The notes under the pieces were generated by a model. The model worked only from the letters and a program-made list of their open reading frames with translations. It made no database searches and had not been told where the DNA came from. A program made the position numbers and the translations under genes. Below, in pieces: positions 23,505 to 36,261 of a stretch of DNA of 64,000 nt. The stretch spans positions 62,001 to 126,000 of the forward strand of contig LSMY01000002.1 of assembly GCA_001641225.1 (NCBI GenBank), given 5' to 3'. Numbering within the stretch: position 1 is the stretch's first letter; each line of letters starts with the position of its first letter. This DNA is from Mycoplasma sp. Bg2. GTDB taxonomy: Bacteria > Bacillota_I > Bacilli_A > Mycoplasmatales > Hepatoplasmataceae.

Positions 23505-26500
23505 ATGAAAAAACAATATTTAATTAGTTTATTAGGATTAGCTGCAATATCTATTTCTTTAGGAAATGGGTTTTCTTCTATGACTTTATCTTCTACTAGT
23601 ACTACTGCTAGCATGGAACCTGCTAGTAGTAGTTCTAGTCTTAGTGAAGAAGAACTTAATACTATAGATGAATATTCATCTTCAGACGAATATTTTAATT
23701 ATTCTATTGAAGAAATTTCCATGGGAGATGATTATAGTGCTGCCGTTGTAAATGATGGAACCGGCCCAACTGGTGACCATCTTTATACCTGAGGAAAAAA
23801 TAATGATGGTCAACTTGGACTTGGTGATGATGCAAAAGGGCATTATAATACTCCTCAAGAAGTAACTGCTTTTTCTGGAAAAGATATTGAACAAATCGAA
23901 ATGGGAACATATAGTTCTTTTGCAATTGTTAATGATGGAACTGGTACTAATGATACTCTTTATAGTTGAGGAGATAATAAATATGGTCTTCTTGGACTCG
24001 GGAATTATGATGCAGTTAATATTCCCACAGAAGTTACAAGTTTGCCGGAAGGAAATATTGAAGATATTGCAGTAGCAAATTATAGTGCATCTCTTGTTGT
24101 AGATAATATTTTTTATACTTGAGGTGATAATGATTGAGGATGATCACTTGGACTTGGACCAGATTTTACTGATGAAAATTATAATACTCCGCAAGAACTT
24201 ACCACTTTACCTTCGGGTGACATTGGACAAATTGAAATGTCTCGAACTTCTTCTGCTGCTATTGTTGATGGCATATTATATACTTGAGGAAATGATCAGG
24301 AAGAATTACTTGCCAATGGTGATGGTCGGACTGATGAAAAAACTCCAAAACCCGTAACCACATTACCAGCAGGAGAAATTGAAGACATTTCAATTGATTA
24401 TGATACTGCTGGAGCAGTTGTTGATAATGTTCTTTACACCTGAGGTAATAATACTTATGGAGAACTCGGACTTGGTGATGAATTCACAAATCAAAAGTAT
24501 GGCACTCCACACAAGGTAACTATTCCAGTAAAAAATGGTGATATTGAACAAATCTCAATAGGAGATAAATTTTCTTCTGCTGTTATTGATAATACACTTT
24601 ATACTTGAGGACAAAATAAATATGGCCAACTTGGACTTGGAGATAAATATACTGATGAATATTATAATACACCCCAAGAAGTAATGTCTTTACCAGAAGG
24701 AAGTGTAGAGCAAATTTCAGTGGGAGAATGACATAGTTCTGCAATTGTTGATGATGAAAATGATGTTTCTCTTTATACATGGGGATCAAATGATAACGGT
24801 CAACTTGGGCTTGGATATAATGATATTGATGAAAATACTCCTCAAGAAGTGTGAGAAACTCCTTTTATTAGGGAAGACAGTATTTCTTCTAGCGCAACTA
24901 TTTCTGATGATCTTGATAAAGTTGAAATTAACTATGAATTTGAAACAAATCTTGATGTAGAAGATGTAACTATTTCATTTCAAGCTGAAGATGGTTCTAC
25001 TATAACTAAAGTAGAAGATAAACCTATTGCAAGTGGAGAAGACTTAGATAATTATGAAAGTAGTTTAACCATTAATACTGATGATGGATTAGTAGCAGGA
25101 GAAGATTATACCTATACTATTGAACTTAATTATTTAACAATTGAAGGTCAACATAAAACAGCTGCAATTGATGAAGGTGAATTTTCAAATAGTGTGGTAC
25201 CGGTAGCACCTGAATTTAAAGAAGTTAATACACAAAAAAATGCAGCAACTTCTATAGAAATTGAATTTGATTTAAATTTAGGATATGATCAAGCAAATAA
25301 TCCTTATAAACTTGAAGAAATAATTATTGATGATAATTATCATGGTGAAGAATGAACTTATACAAAGTCTGGTGAGGATGTACAAGGTAAATTTATAATT
25401 GATGATTCAGGAGAAGGATATATTGAAGTTAAAGATTTATATCCAAATACTTCTTACACTTGAGATATTACTTTTGTATTAAGTTCGCCATTTGAAGATG
25501 ATAATCATGAATTATATGAAGAACTTGAGCCTTTTTCTACTGAAACTGCAGAAGTTGAATCAGCAATAACATCTTCTGGAGTAGCAACAGTTAATGGTTC
25601 TACAGAAGCAACACTTGATTATAATGTTAATCTCGGAAAAGATGATTTTGGTGAAACTGTAAAAGTAGAAAAAGTAACATGAATGAATGGAAGAAAATTA
25701 CTTGCCCATTCAACATCACCTAGTGGAACTTTAAAGGCAGAAGGTTTATCTCCAGATACATCTTATGCCAATACATTTGTAGTTGCTGAAATGAGTGATA
25801 AAACAGCAACTAATATAGTACCAGTTGAAATGTTTACAACTGAAAGTGGTGCTAAAACATCTTCAATTGTAAAAACCTCAAGTGCTAAAGCAATTAGTTC
25901 TACTGAAGCAACAGTTGGTTATGATGTAATTCCCGGAAAAGATAATAATGGTGATGATTTAACAGTCGCAGAAGTAAAATGAATGGATAATGGAAATGAA
26001 CTTGCATTTTCAACATTGCCAGGTGGAACTCTAAGAGCTACAGATTTATCTCCAAATACTTTATATGAAGGTACAACATTAATTGCAAGAATGAGTGATG
26101 GAACTCATACAGAAGAAGTTGCTGCAGGAGATTTTACAATGGATCCCGGAACAGTAGATTCAAAAGTTAGTGAAAATGGAAATATTGAAGTTAAGGGTCC
26201 TACTGAAGCAAGTGTTGATTATAAAGTAACTCCCGGAAAAGATGTATGAGGTAAACCAGTAACTATTGATGATGTAAGATGAATGCATGGAGCAGATGAA
26301 CTTGATTCATCAGTGGATGAATCAGGAACCTTAGAAGCTGATTATTTAAATCCAGATACACCTTATGAAACTAAAATTATTGCTGATATGAGTGATGGTA
26401 CTCATCCAGAAATTTCCCTTGAATCCTTTACCACTGATGGCGTTGACAAGGAAGCACCATTAATAGACTGCATTGATGTTGAAGTAACAGATACTACTGC

Positions 26501-27599
26501 TACATTTGATTATGTAGTATTAGATGAAGGTCTTGATGCAAATGGTAATCCTTACATCTTATCTAATATTGAAATTAAAGATGATCAAGGGGTTATTCGC
26601 GATAGTGAACACGTTCCACATGATAATGGAAAAACAGGTTCAGTAACTGTTATGGGGCTAACTGCTAATACAACATATGAAGATTGAACAATGGAAGCAA
26701 CTTTTAGTGATACAGCAAATGTTGAATTAGAAGAAAAAATAACTGATGAAATTGGTTCCTTTACAACAGGAACAGCTGATCTAGAAAGACCAGAAATAGA
26801 ATCTACTGACGTTAAAACATCATCTACTACAGCTACATTTGAATATAAAGTGTTAGATGAAGGAATTGATGCAAATGGTAACCCATATACTTTATCTAAT
26901 ATTACAATTAAAGATGAATATGGAACTGTACATGGTAGTGAAAGTATAACAGCTGATAGTGGAAAAGAAGGTTCAATAACTGTTGAAGGCTTGGACCCTA
27001 ATACAGCTTATAAAGGTTGAAAAATGGAAGCAACCTTTACTGATACAGCAAATGTTGAATTAAATGAAAAAGTAACTACAAATATTCAAGAATTTTCAAC
27101 AGGTGCAGCTGATCTAGAAACTCCAAAAATAGAGTACACCATTGGTGAAATAACAGATACTACAGCTACATTATCTTATAATGTATTAGATGAAGGTGTA
27201 GATGCAAATGGTAATCCTTATACCTTAACTAATATTGTAATTAAAGATGATAAAGGAAATGTAGTTCCTAATCAAAGTGTTAATGGTGAATATGGCCAAG
27301 AAGGTTCAATAACTATTACTGGTTTAACACCAGGGACAACATATAATGGTTGAACAATCGAAGCAACATTTACTGATACAGTTGAAGTAGAAGTAGAAGA
27401 AATAATACCTACTAATCTTGATGAATTTGAAACTTTATTATTTATGACAGATTTAGTTCCATCTAATCCAATATCTAATCCTCATAATCTTGGAACATGA
27501 ACAATTGTTGGAATATCAGTTGTTGTTACATTGCTTATTGTAATTATTGTTGGCGGATTAACATATTTTATCAAAAGATATAAAGCAATTAAAGCTTAA
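23505..27599 (+). CDS. RCC1-propeller/Fn3-repeat surface protein
   Basis: 1364 aa with UGA as Trp. Layout: signal-like 1-25; Ser-rich linker 26-64; seven RCC1 repeats at 67-450, of which the third (DNDWGWSLGLG) and fourth (GNDQEELLANG) are degenerate; post-propeller domain to about 563; the extra domain of this sub-group at 567-680; three Fn3-like units at 686-980; three long 111-aa units at 985-1315, spaced exactly 333 bp in DNA; membrane helix at 1329-1355 with a slightly longer tail (KRYKAIKA). Own promoter, leader and terminator. Role as adhesin or receptor is inferred from architecture. Confidence 0.93.
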
Positions 27600-27616
27600 T
27601 AATATTTAATTTAAAA

Positions 27617-27648
27617 TAAAAGAAGAATTTAATTTCTTCTTTTTTTAT
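27617..27648 (+). terminator. Rho-independent terminator
   Basis: AAAAGAAGAA / TTTAAT loop / TTCTTCTTTT then T's, 18 bp past the stop. Last member of the AGAAGAA hairpin series. Confidence 0.85.
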
Positions 27649-27741
27649 TATCTTTTAATTATTTTACTAAATAAATCTTACTTAAGAAGGAATAAAAGTC
27701 ATAGTAATATTTAACAAATCAAATTTGAAATTTAAGCTAAA

Positions 27742-27831
27742 TATAATATAATTAATTAGAAGAGAAAATATATTACATAATAGGACATGTTCTATAACTG
27801 TATATATATTTTTTAGAAAAAAATTAATATA
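27742..27831 (+). promoter_or_regulatory. Promoter of first three-gene surface operon
   Basis: Overlapping TATAAT boxes at 27742-27747 and 27747-27752. An imperfect dyad ATAGGACATGTTCTAT (27780-27795) lies in the short leader. No Shine-Dalgarno is visible before the ATG, unlike most paralogues. Confidence 0.5.
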
Positions 27832-30800
27832 ATGAAAAAGCAATATTTATTTAGTTTACTAGGATTAATAGCAATATCTCTTTCCTTTGGAACTGCTTTT
27901 TCTTCTACGCCTTCACCATCAACCCCTACAACTAGTGAAGAATCTACAAGTAGTAATTCTAATCTTAGTGATGAAGAACTTGATACTATAGAAAAATATC
28001 AAAATGATATTGATTATTTTGGTTGGTCAATTGAACAAGTTTCAACAGGAAATGGAACTACGGCTGCTATTATAAATGATGATAAAGATAAAGATCATCT
28101 TTACACTTGAGGTGATAATACAGATGGTGAACTAGGATTGGGACCTGAGGACATGGAAAGTCACAATACCCCTCAATTAGTTAAGTTTTTTGAATCTTCT
28201 GAAAATATTGAACAAGTTTCAATGGGAGAAAATTTTGTTGGTGTCCTTGCTGATGATGATTTATATACTTGGGGAAATAATTATAATGGTAGACTTGGAC
28301 TTGGCGAAAGTGCCCCTTCTTGAGGATTTGATGTTCCCCATAAAGTTGAATCTTTTGATAATCAAGTTGTAGAACAAATTTCAATGGGAGATTGTTTTGG
28401 TACTGCGGTTGTAGATGGTTCTTTATACAGCTGAGGGCATAACGATCAAGGTCAACTTGGGCAAGGAAGCATAGATACTGAAAATCATCCTGATCCTAAA
28501 AAAGTTGAAGAATTACCAAGTGGAAATATTGAACAAATTTCTACAGGACATGATGATGTTGGTGTTCTTATTAATGATATTAATGGGGATCATCTTTACA
28601 CTTGAGGGTTTAATGACCAAGGCCAACTTGGACTGGGAGATTCTGGAACAGCGCATTACAGAACTGCCCCTGTCTTAGTAGAAAAATTTGAAGATGTTCA
28701 AGTTGCAAAAGAAATATTACAAATTTCAATGGGGTCAAATCATAGCGCGGCAGTTGTAAACGATGGTGAAAATGATCATCTTTATACATGAGGTTATAAT
28801 AAATATGGTTCACTTGGACTTGGCGCAGATGGGAATGAATATAGTTTTTATGATACTCCTCAATTAGTAACTGAATTAGATAATAAAGGAGAAATTGAAC
28901 AAATTTCAATGGGGTTCCGTCAAAGCGCTGCTATTGTAAGCGGAGATTTTTATATTTGAGGAGATAATACTTATGGCCAACTTGGACTTGGAGATACAAA
29001 GTCTAGAAATATTCCTATTGAATTAGAAGATTTTGCAGGGAAAGATATTGATCAAATTTCAATGGGAGATAATTATAGTGCTGCCATTGTTGAAAATAAA
29101 GGTTATACTTGAGGATATAATAAAAGTGGTCAACTAGGACTTGGTGATAACAAAGACAAAAATACTCCCCAAGAAGTTAAAACAAATTTTCCTTATTTTA
29201 TTAATACATCTAATGATAATGTTGCTATAGATGACCCTAAAAATATTACAATATTTTATGCTTTCGAAACAAATATTAATGTTAAAACTGTTACTACAAA
29301 TTTAGAATCAGATGGTGAAGTTATTCCTTACCAATCAACCCCAATTGAAACATCAACAGGATCAGAAATTTGAGAAGGCTCTCAAAATATTTTGGATTTA
29401 GAGGGAGGAGAATATTCATATTCACTTGATTTAAATTATTTAGATGAAAATAATACTTCAAAAGTATTAAAAGATTTTTCATCTGGCACATTTAATACCT
29501 CTGTTGAACAAACTCCTGAAATTACTTATGAACCTGTTGTTATATCTAAAGAAGATCCGCAGCATACTGCAAGTGTTAATTATGAAGTAACAGAGGGTGG
29601 AACAGATCCTGATGGTAATGTTTTAACTCTTGAAGAAGTTGTTTGAGTTGATGAAAATTATGATGGTGAGGGACATGATAAACAACTTACAACTTCAGGT
29701 AACAGTTCATTGACAGGAACTTTAACATATGACAAATTTATTCCAAATCAAGAATATGAAAATACTGTTTTGATCGCAAAATATGCTGAAGGAGATGACA
29801 GTGAATGAGATGCAAGAGTTGATGTTGACACATTTACAATGGCATCAGCGACAAGCGAAACAACAGTTGATGATGTTAAAACAAAAGATATTATAGTTCG
29901 AAATGCTACAAAAGCAAAACTTACATATAATATAAATCTAGGAACTAATGCTGATGGTACACCATCTACAATTAAGAAAGTTTCTTGAATGAATGGTGAT
30001 GATAAATTAGCTAGTACCAAAAGAAAAAGAGCATCTGGAAAATTATGAACTAATAAATTAGATCCTAATACAACTTATGATAATACAACAATAAAAGCAG
30101 AAATAATGATTGATGGTGAAGTTTCCATAATTACTGCAAGTGTAGCAGAATTTGCAACTGAGTCTGATGCAAAAACAACAACCGTAACACAAACAGGTGA
30201 AACAGTTGATGTAACTAGTTCTACTACTGCAAGTGTTGGCTATAATGTTGATTTAGGAAAAGATGATCGCGGAAAACCTGTAACATTAATCCAAGTAGAT
30301 TGAATGGTAGATGGGACAAGCGTTGCAACTTCAACAGATATAACTGGAACTTTAGAATCTAATGACTTTGATCCAAATAAAGAGTATGTTGGTACTACTA
30401 TTGTAGCAACTGTAAGTGATAATTCTTCTATTGTTATTCCTGCTGTAGTGAGTACGTTTAAAATGCTGCCTGGTAATGTACCTACAACAGTAATACAAAA
30501 TAGTGAAGCAGTTGTTGTAACTAGTTCTACTACTGCAAGTGTTGATTACGATGTTACTTTAGGATTAGATAATGATGGAGAACCCGTAACATTAACCTCT
30601 GTAGATTGAATGGTAGATGGAACAAGTGTTGTATCTTCAACAGATACAACTGGAACTTTAACATATGATGATTTTTCTCCAAATAAAAAATATCTTAATA
30701 CTACTATTGAAGTAGTTGTTAGTGATGGTTCTTCTGTTGAACCTGCTCCAGTTGACGAATTTCAAATGAAATCTGGACAAGTTAATTCAGAAATTGCTGA

Positions 30801-32178
30801 AGTTGGCACAGTTAATGTAACAAGTTCAACAGAAGCTAATGTTGGTTATGAAGTAACTCCTGGAAAAAATGCAGATGGTGAACTTCTAACAGTAAGTGAA
30901 GTTAAATGGATGAACGGTGAAGAAGAACTTGACAAAGATAAAGTTAATGAAGGTCAAGGAATTGATTCAGTTTTAGAAACTAATTTATTAAAACCAAATC
31001 AATCTTATAACAGTACATATCTAGTTGCTACCATGAGTGATGAAACTACAACTCAAGTTACACTTGAGAATTTTTCTGCTAAACCATGTGATAAACCATC
31101 AACAATTGTAGTTGATTCTGCTGCCAAAGTTAAAGGTCCAAATGAAGCAACTATTGGTTATACTGTAACTCCTGGAAAAGATGCTAATGGTAATACTTTA
31201 AATGTAAACAAAGTAGAATGATTAGATGGAACTAACTCGCTAGCTTCTTCAACAGCTGCAAGTGGAACTTTAGAAGCTGATTTTCTAACTGCAAATCAAC
31301 CTTATGCTAATACAACAGTAATTGCAACAATGAGTGATAATAGTAAAATAAAATCAGCAAGTGTTCCTGAATTTACAACATATGAAGCTAACAAAGTAGA
31401 ACCAGAAATAAGAATGAGAATTAATAATGTTACAGATACTTCAGTAACATTCGGTTATCGTGCAGAAAATGGAAAAGATTTTGAAGGTAACAATTACAAT
31501 TTAACTGAAATCAATGTTGTTGATGCTAATGGTAATACAATTTATTCTGAATCTATTTTTACTGATAGTGGACTAATTACCATTACTGGCTTAGAATCTA
31601 ATACATCATATAATGATTTAAAAATAGTTTCAACTTTTGATAATACTGAATATCCTGGAGATAGAGAACAAAAAATATTTACTGATATGGATGATTTTAC
31701 TACTTTATATAGTAAACCTGTTACTGCTGACCCCAGTTTAATGGAAGTTAATCAAACCGATGGTACCTTAAAAGTTCAAGGATCAATTTCTGGAAATGAT
31801 GCAGAAATAATTAGCGTATGTATTTTAAATGATAAAAATGTTGATGTTACTTCAACTTCTATATTAAAACAAACTGATAAAAGTAATGAAGTTAATTATG
31901 ATGTTTTAACTACAGATTATGATCCTTCTAGTACTTATAAATTGCAGATAACATATTCATTTGAACAAGAATCTAAACCAGAATCAGATCTTTATCTTTT
32001 AGATCAAGCTGATTTTAGTTTTGTTGGTTCAAATCCTACTACAAACCCAGAAACTTTAGAAACAGTAAATCCTTGAGTACTAATTGGAAGTACAGTTGGA
32101 TTTATATTTTTTGCTTTATTTAGCAAATGAGCAGGAACCAAATTATTTAAACACTATAAAAAAGGAAGTCAATTTTAA
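27832..32178 (+). CDS. RCC1-propeller/Fn3-repeat surface protein, operon gene 1
   Basis: 1448 aa with UGA as Trp, the largest protein in the window. Start inferred from the conserved MKKQYL block; no clear ribosome site. Layout: signal-like 1-25; Ser/Thr linker; seven RCC1 repeats at 66-450; post-propeller domain at 453-556; six Fn3-like units at 562-1185; a longer unit at 1191-1290 ('NVTDTSVTFGYRAENGKD'); pre-anchor domain at 1294-1406 ('EVNQTDGTLKVQGSIS'); membrane helix and KHYKKGSQF tail at 1415-1448. Only 21 bp separates it from the next gene, with no terminator, so the two are co-transcribed. Its N-terminal 65 residues closely match those of the gene at 40111, the first gene of the sister operon. 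Confidence 0.93.
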
Positions 32179-32199
32179 AATTGAAAAGGAAGAGTTAAC

Positions 32200-35100
32200 A
32201 TGAAAAAACAATATTTAATTAGTTTATTAGGAATAACCGCAATATCTATCTCATTAGGAAATAGTTTTTCGAGTGTCTTTTCTTCGCCCGTTAAAACTTC
32301 AAATGAAAATTCTTCTAATATGGTTCCTAGTAGTATGAATAGTGATATTAATCCAGCAGATGAATATTTTGCTTATTCTATTGAACAAGTTTCTATGGGA
32401 AATGATCATAGTGCTGCTGTTGTAAATGATGGAGACACGGACCATCTTTATACTTGAGGATTAAATGCTTACGGTCAACTGGGAACCGGAACTAATGATT
32501 TTGATAAACACAATACTCCGCAAGAAATAGACATCCCTGGGGATGATATTGAACAAATTTCCATGGGAGGAAACCACAGTGCTGCAATTGTAGATGATGA
32601 TTTATATACTTGAGGAGATAATGAGTATGGCCAACTTGGACTTGGCGATGAAACAGCCGATAAAGTATCTGCTCCTCAAAAGGTTGATATTGAAAGTAAA
32701 GACATTGATCAAATCTCTTTAGGGCTTAATAATAGTGCTGCTATAGTTGAAAATAATTTATATACATGAGGATTAAATGATTATGATCAACTTGGACTTG
32801 GAGATGACTTTACTGATGATACTTATAATACGCCACAAGAAGTAATTTCTTTAAATGGAAAAGGAGAAATTGAACAACTTTCATTAGGTTATAAAACTGG
32901 TGGTGTTGTTATAAATGAAAGTGGTGGTGATTCTCTTTATACTTGAGGATATAGCCCTTATGGTGCATTAGGTACCGATAATAGTACTAGTGATCCAGAA
33001 AAAGTAGATTTTGCCAATGTGGCAGCTCCAGATATTAAACAAATTTCTATGGGTGGAAATCACAGTGGAGCAATAGTTAATAATACATTATATACTTGAG
33101 GAAGAAATAATGAAGGTGAACTTGGACTAGGAAATGTAGATGAAGATAGCTATTCTGCTCCTCAAGAAGTAACTACTTTACCCGAAGGAACAATTGAACA
33201 AATTTCCATGGGAACAGCAGATCCAAAACAATATGGGTTTAGCTCTGCAGTTATAAATGATGGTGAAAATGATCATCTTTATACCTGAGGAGATAATAGT
33301 TATGGTCAACTTGGATATGTAACTGATGATGCAATTGTTAATCCTACTCCCAAAGAAGTAACTGATGGTTTACCAACAGGAGATATTAAACAGGTTTCTG
33401 AAGGTTTAAATGATACTGGTGTTATCATAAGCGATGGAAATAAAGAATATCTTTATACTTGAGGTGAAAATTTTGCAGGTAAACTTGGACTTGGAGAAGA
33501 CTTTACTGGTGGTAGTTATAGTGCTCCTAATGAAGTTTGAGGAACACCTTATGTTGATACTATAAATTCAAGTGCAACACCCGATGAAGATAATCCTGGA
33601 GAAGTTGTAATTAATTATGATTTTTTAACAAATCTTAATGTGCAAGATGTAACTATTGATATTTCTTCAACCGATGAACTAGTTGAACCGCAAACTGTAA
33701 CTAATACACCAGATTCTTCTGGAGAAGGTAAATATAGTGGTGAAGAAACTTTTAGTAGTTTATTTGGAGAACCAGGAACTACTAAATATACTTATACTAT
33801 TTCTCTTAATTATTCAACACATGATGGGAGTAAAGAAATAAAAGAAATTGCTACAGGAACATTTGATCCTTATGATGCTACTACACCTTCAACAATTGAA
33901 GCCATTTATGATAATGATGAAGTTACAATAAATGGTACTAATAGTGCAAGTGTTGATTATAAAGTTGCCCCTGGAAAAGATGCATATGATAATTCATTAA
34001 CTGTAACAAAAGTACAATGAATGAACGGTGAAAAAGAAATAGCGTCTTCAACCGATGAAGCAGGAACTTTAACAGCAGAAGAGTTAACACCTAATACTAC
34101 TTATGAAAATACATCAATAATTGCTACCATGAGTGATGAAACAACAACAGATGAAGTAGCAATTAATCCTTTTAAAACAGATCCATGTGCTATAGTTGAT
34201 TCTACAATTAACCAAGATGGAGATGTTAACTTAATTAGTCCTACCGAAGCTAGTGTTAAATATGAAATAAAAGCAGGAAGTAATGAAGGTGGAATTATTT
34301 CAACTGTTTCGGAAGTAAAATGGATTGATGGTTATGGAACCGATGATGAAGTTATATTGGCAACAAATGATGCTGGTAATTTAACGGGAACATTAACAAC
34401 TAAAGATTTAAAAGCAAATACACCATATGCTAATACATCCATAGTTGCTACTATGAGCTATGGAGAACCAATTACTGCTAGCATTGAGGAATTTACAACA
34501 GATGCAGCTAATGAACCTTCAATTATTACAACTGAAAAAGTAACTGATATTGGTCAAACTACTGCAAGTGTTGATTATACTGTCACACCAGGTGCAGATG
34601 TTTGAGGAGATCCTGTAACTGTAGACACTGTTCAATGAATTGATCATAATGATAATGATAAAGAAATTGCATCTTCAACTACTCAAAACGGAACTTTAGA
34701 AGCTACTGATTTAGCAATAAATAAAGAATATAATAACACAACTGCAGTTGCAACAATGAGTGATGATAGTATAGCTGAAGCATCTATTAATGAATTTAAA
34801 ACTGAAGTAGGTACTGAAGAATCAACAATTGAACAAGGAGCTGAAGGAGTTCAAGTTACCGGTCCTAGTAGTGCAACTTTTGATTATATTGTAACTCCTG
34901 GAAAAGATGAAAATGGTAAACCTGTAACCGTAACAAATGTACAGTGATTTGATGATAAAGAAGTAGAAATTGCATCTTCAACTTCAAAAGAAGCAAGTGG
35001 AACTTTAGAAGCTACTGATTTAGCAATAAATACAGAGTATAACAATACAACTGTAGTTGCAACAATGAGCGATGGAAGTATAACAAATACAATAGATGAT

Positions 35101-36234
35101 ATTACTTTTAAAACAGATGAAGGTACTACAAAATCAGAAATAACAGTAGATGATGCAGTTGTTATTAAAGGCCCAGATGAAGCAACTATTGGTTATGAAG
35201 TAACTCCCGGAACAAATGCTGATGGTGATGCTTTAACTACTAAAGAAGTACAATGAATTGATAATGATGATACTAGTGGTGATAATGTAATTGCAAGAGA
35301 TACTATAGGTAAATATGAAGGACTTGATGAAACTTTAGAAGCCAATTTTTTAACAGCAGGTAAAGAGTATAAAAATACAACAGTGATTGCAATAATGAAT
35401 GATGATAGTGAAATAATTGCAGCACCTGTTAATTCTTTTACAACAGATGATAGCAACCAAACTGAATCAACAATTATAATGAGAAACAAAAATATTACAG
35501 ATACATCAGCAACCTTTGGTTATCATGCAACAAATGGAAAAGATGCTGCTGGAAATGATTATATTTTAAGTGAACTTAAAGTTATTGATGATAAAGGGAA
35601 TATATTAGAATCTTCAACTAGTGAAAAAGGTAATTTACCAATTAGTGACTCATTCACTATTACTGATCTAACTTCTAATACATCATATGATAATTTAACA
35701 TTAGTTTCAACTTTTGATAATTCTGAAGCTAGTGGAAATAAAGAACAAAAATTATTTACTAATATCCCTAAATTTGAAACTTTATATACTAATCCAATTG
35801 TTAATGATCCAAATTTAATGGAAGTTAATCAAACAAATGGTACTTTAGAAGTGCAAGGATCAATTTCTGAAAATGATACAGAAGTAATCGGGGTAGCAAT
35901 TTTAAAAGATGGACATGATGTTACTTCAACTTCTACATTAGAGGCAACTAATATAAACAATGAGGTTAATTATGATGTTCTAACTACAGATTATGATGAT
36001 AATAGTAAATATGAATTACTAATAACATATTCATTTGAAGGAGGAACTAATCAATCAATTGACCCTTATCTTTTAGATCAAGATAACTTCAGTTTTGTTG
36101 GTTCAAATCCAAATATTTTAGCATCACTAAATCCATGAGTAATTATTGGAAGTATAATTGGATTTATAGTTTTTGCTTTAGTTAGTATAAAAATAGGAAT
36201 TAATTTCTTTAGACATAGTAGAAAAGGAAATTAA
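32200..36234 (+). CDS. RCC1-propeller/Fn3-repeat surface protein, operon gene 2
   Basis: 1344 aa with UGA as Trp; Shine-Dalgarno AAAAGGAAG 8 nt before ATG. Layout: signal-like 1-25; short linker; seven RCC1 repeats at 60-449, with a blade-6 insertion (MGTADPKQYGFSS) shared by the genes at 36262, 44129 and 48090; post-propeller domain at 451-560; five Fn3-like units at 564-1085; longer 'DTSATFGYHATNGKD' unit at 1090-1190; pre-anchor domain at 1196-1308; membrane helix and RKGN tail at 1313-1344. The stretch 34200-34520 is nearly identical in DNA to 38270-38590 of the next gene. Only 27 bp of non-coding DNA follows. Confidence 0.93.
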
Positions 36235-36261
36235 TTTTAAATTGATAAAAGAACAATTAAT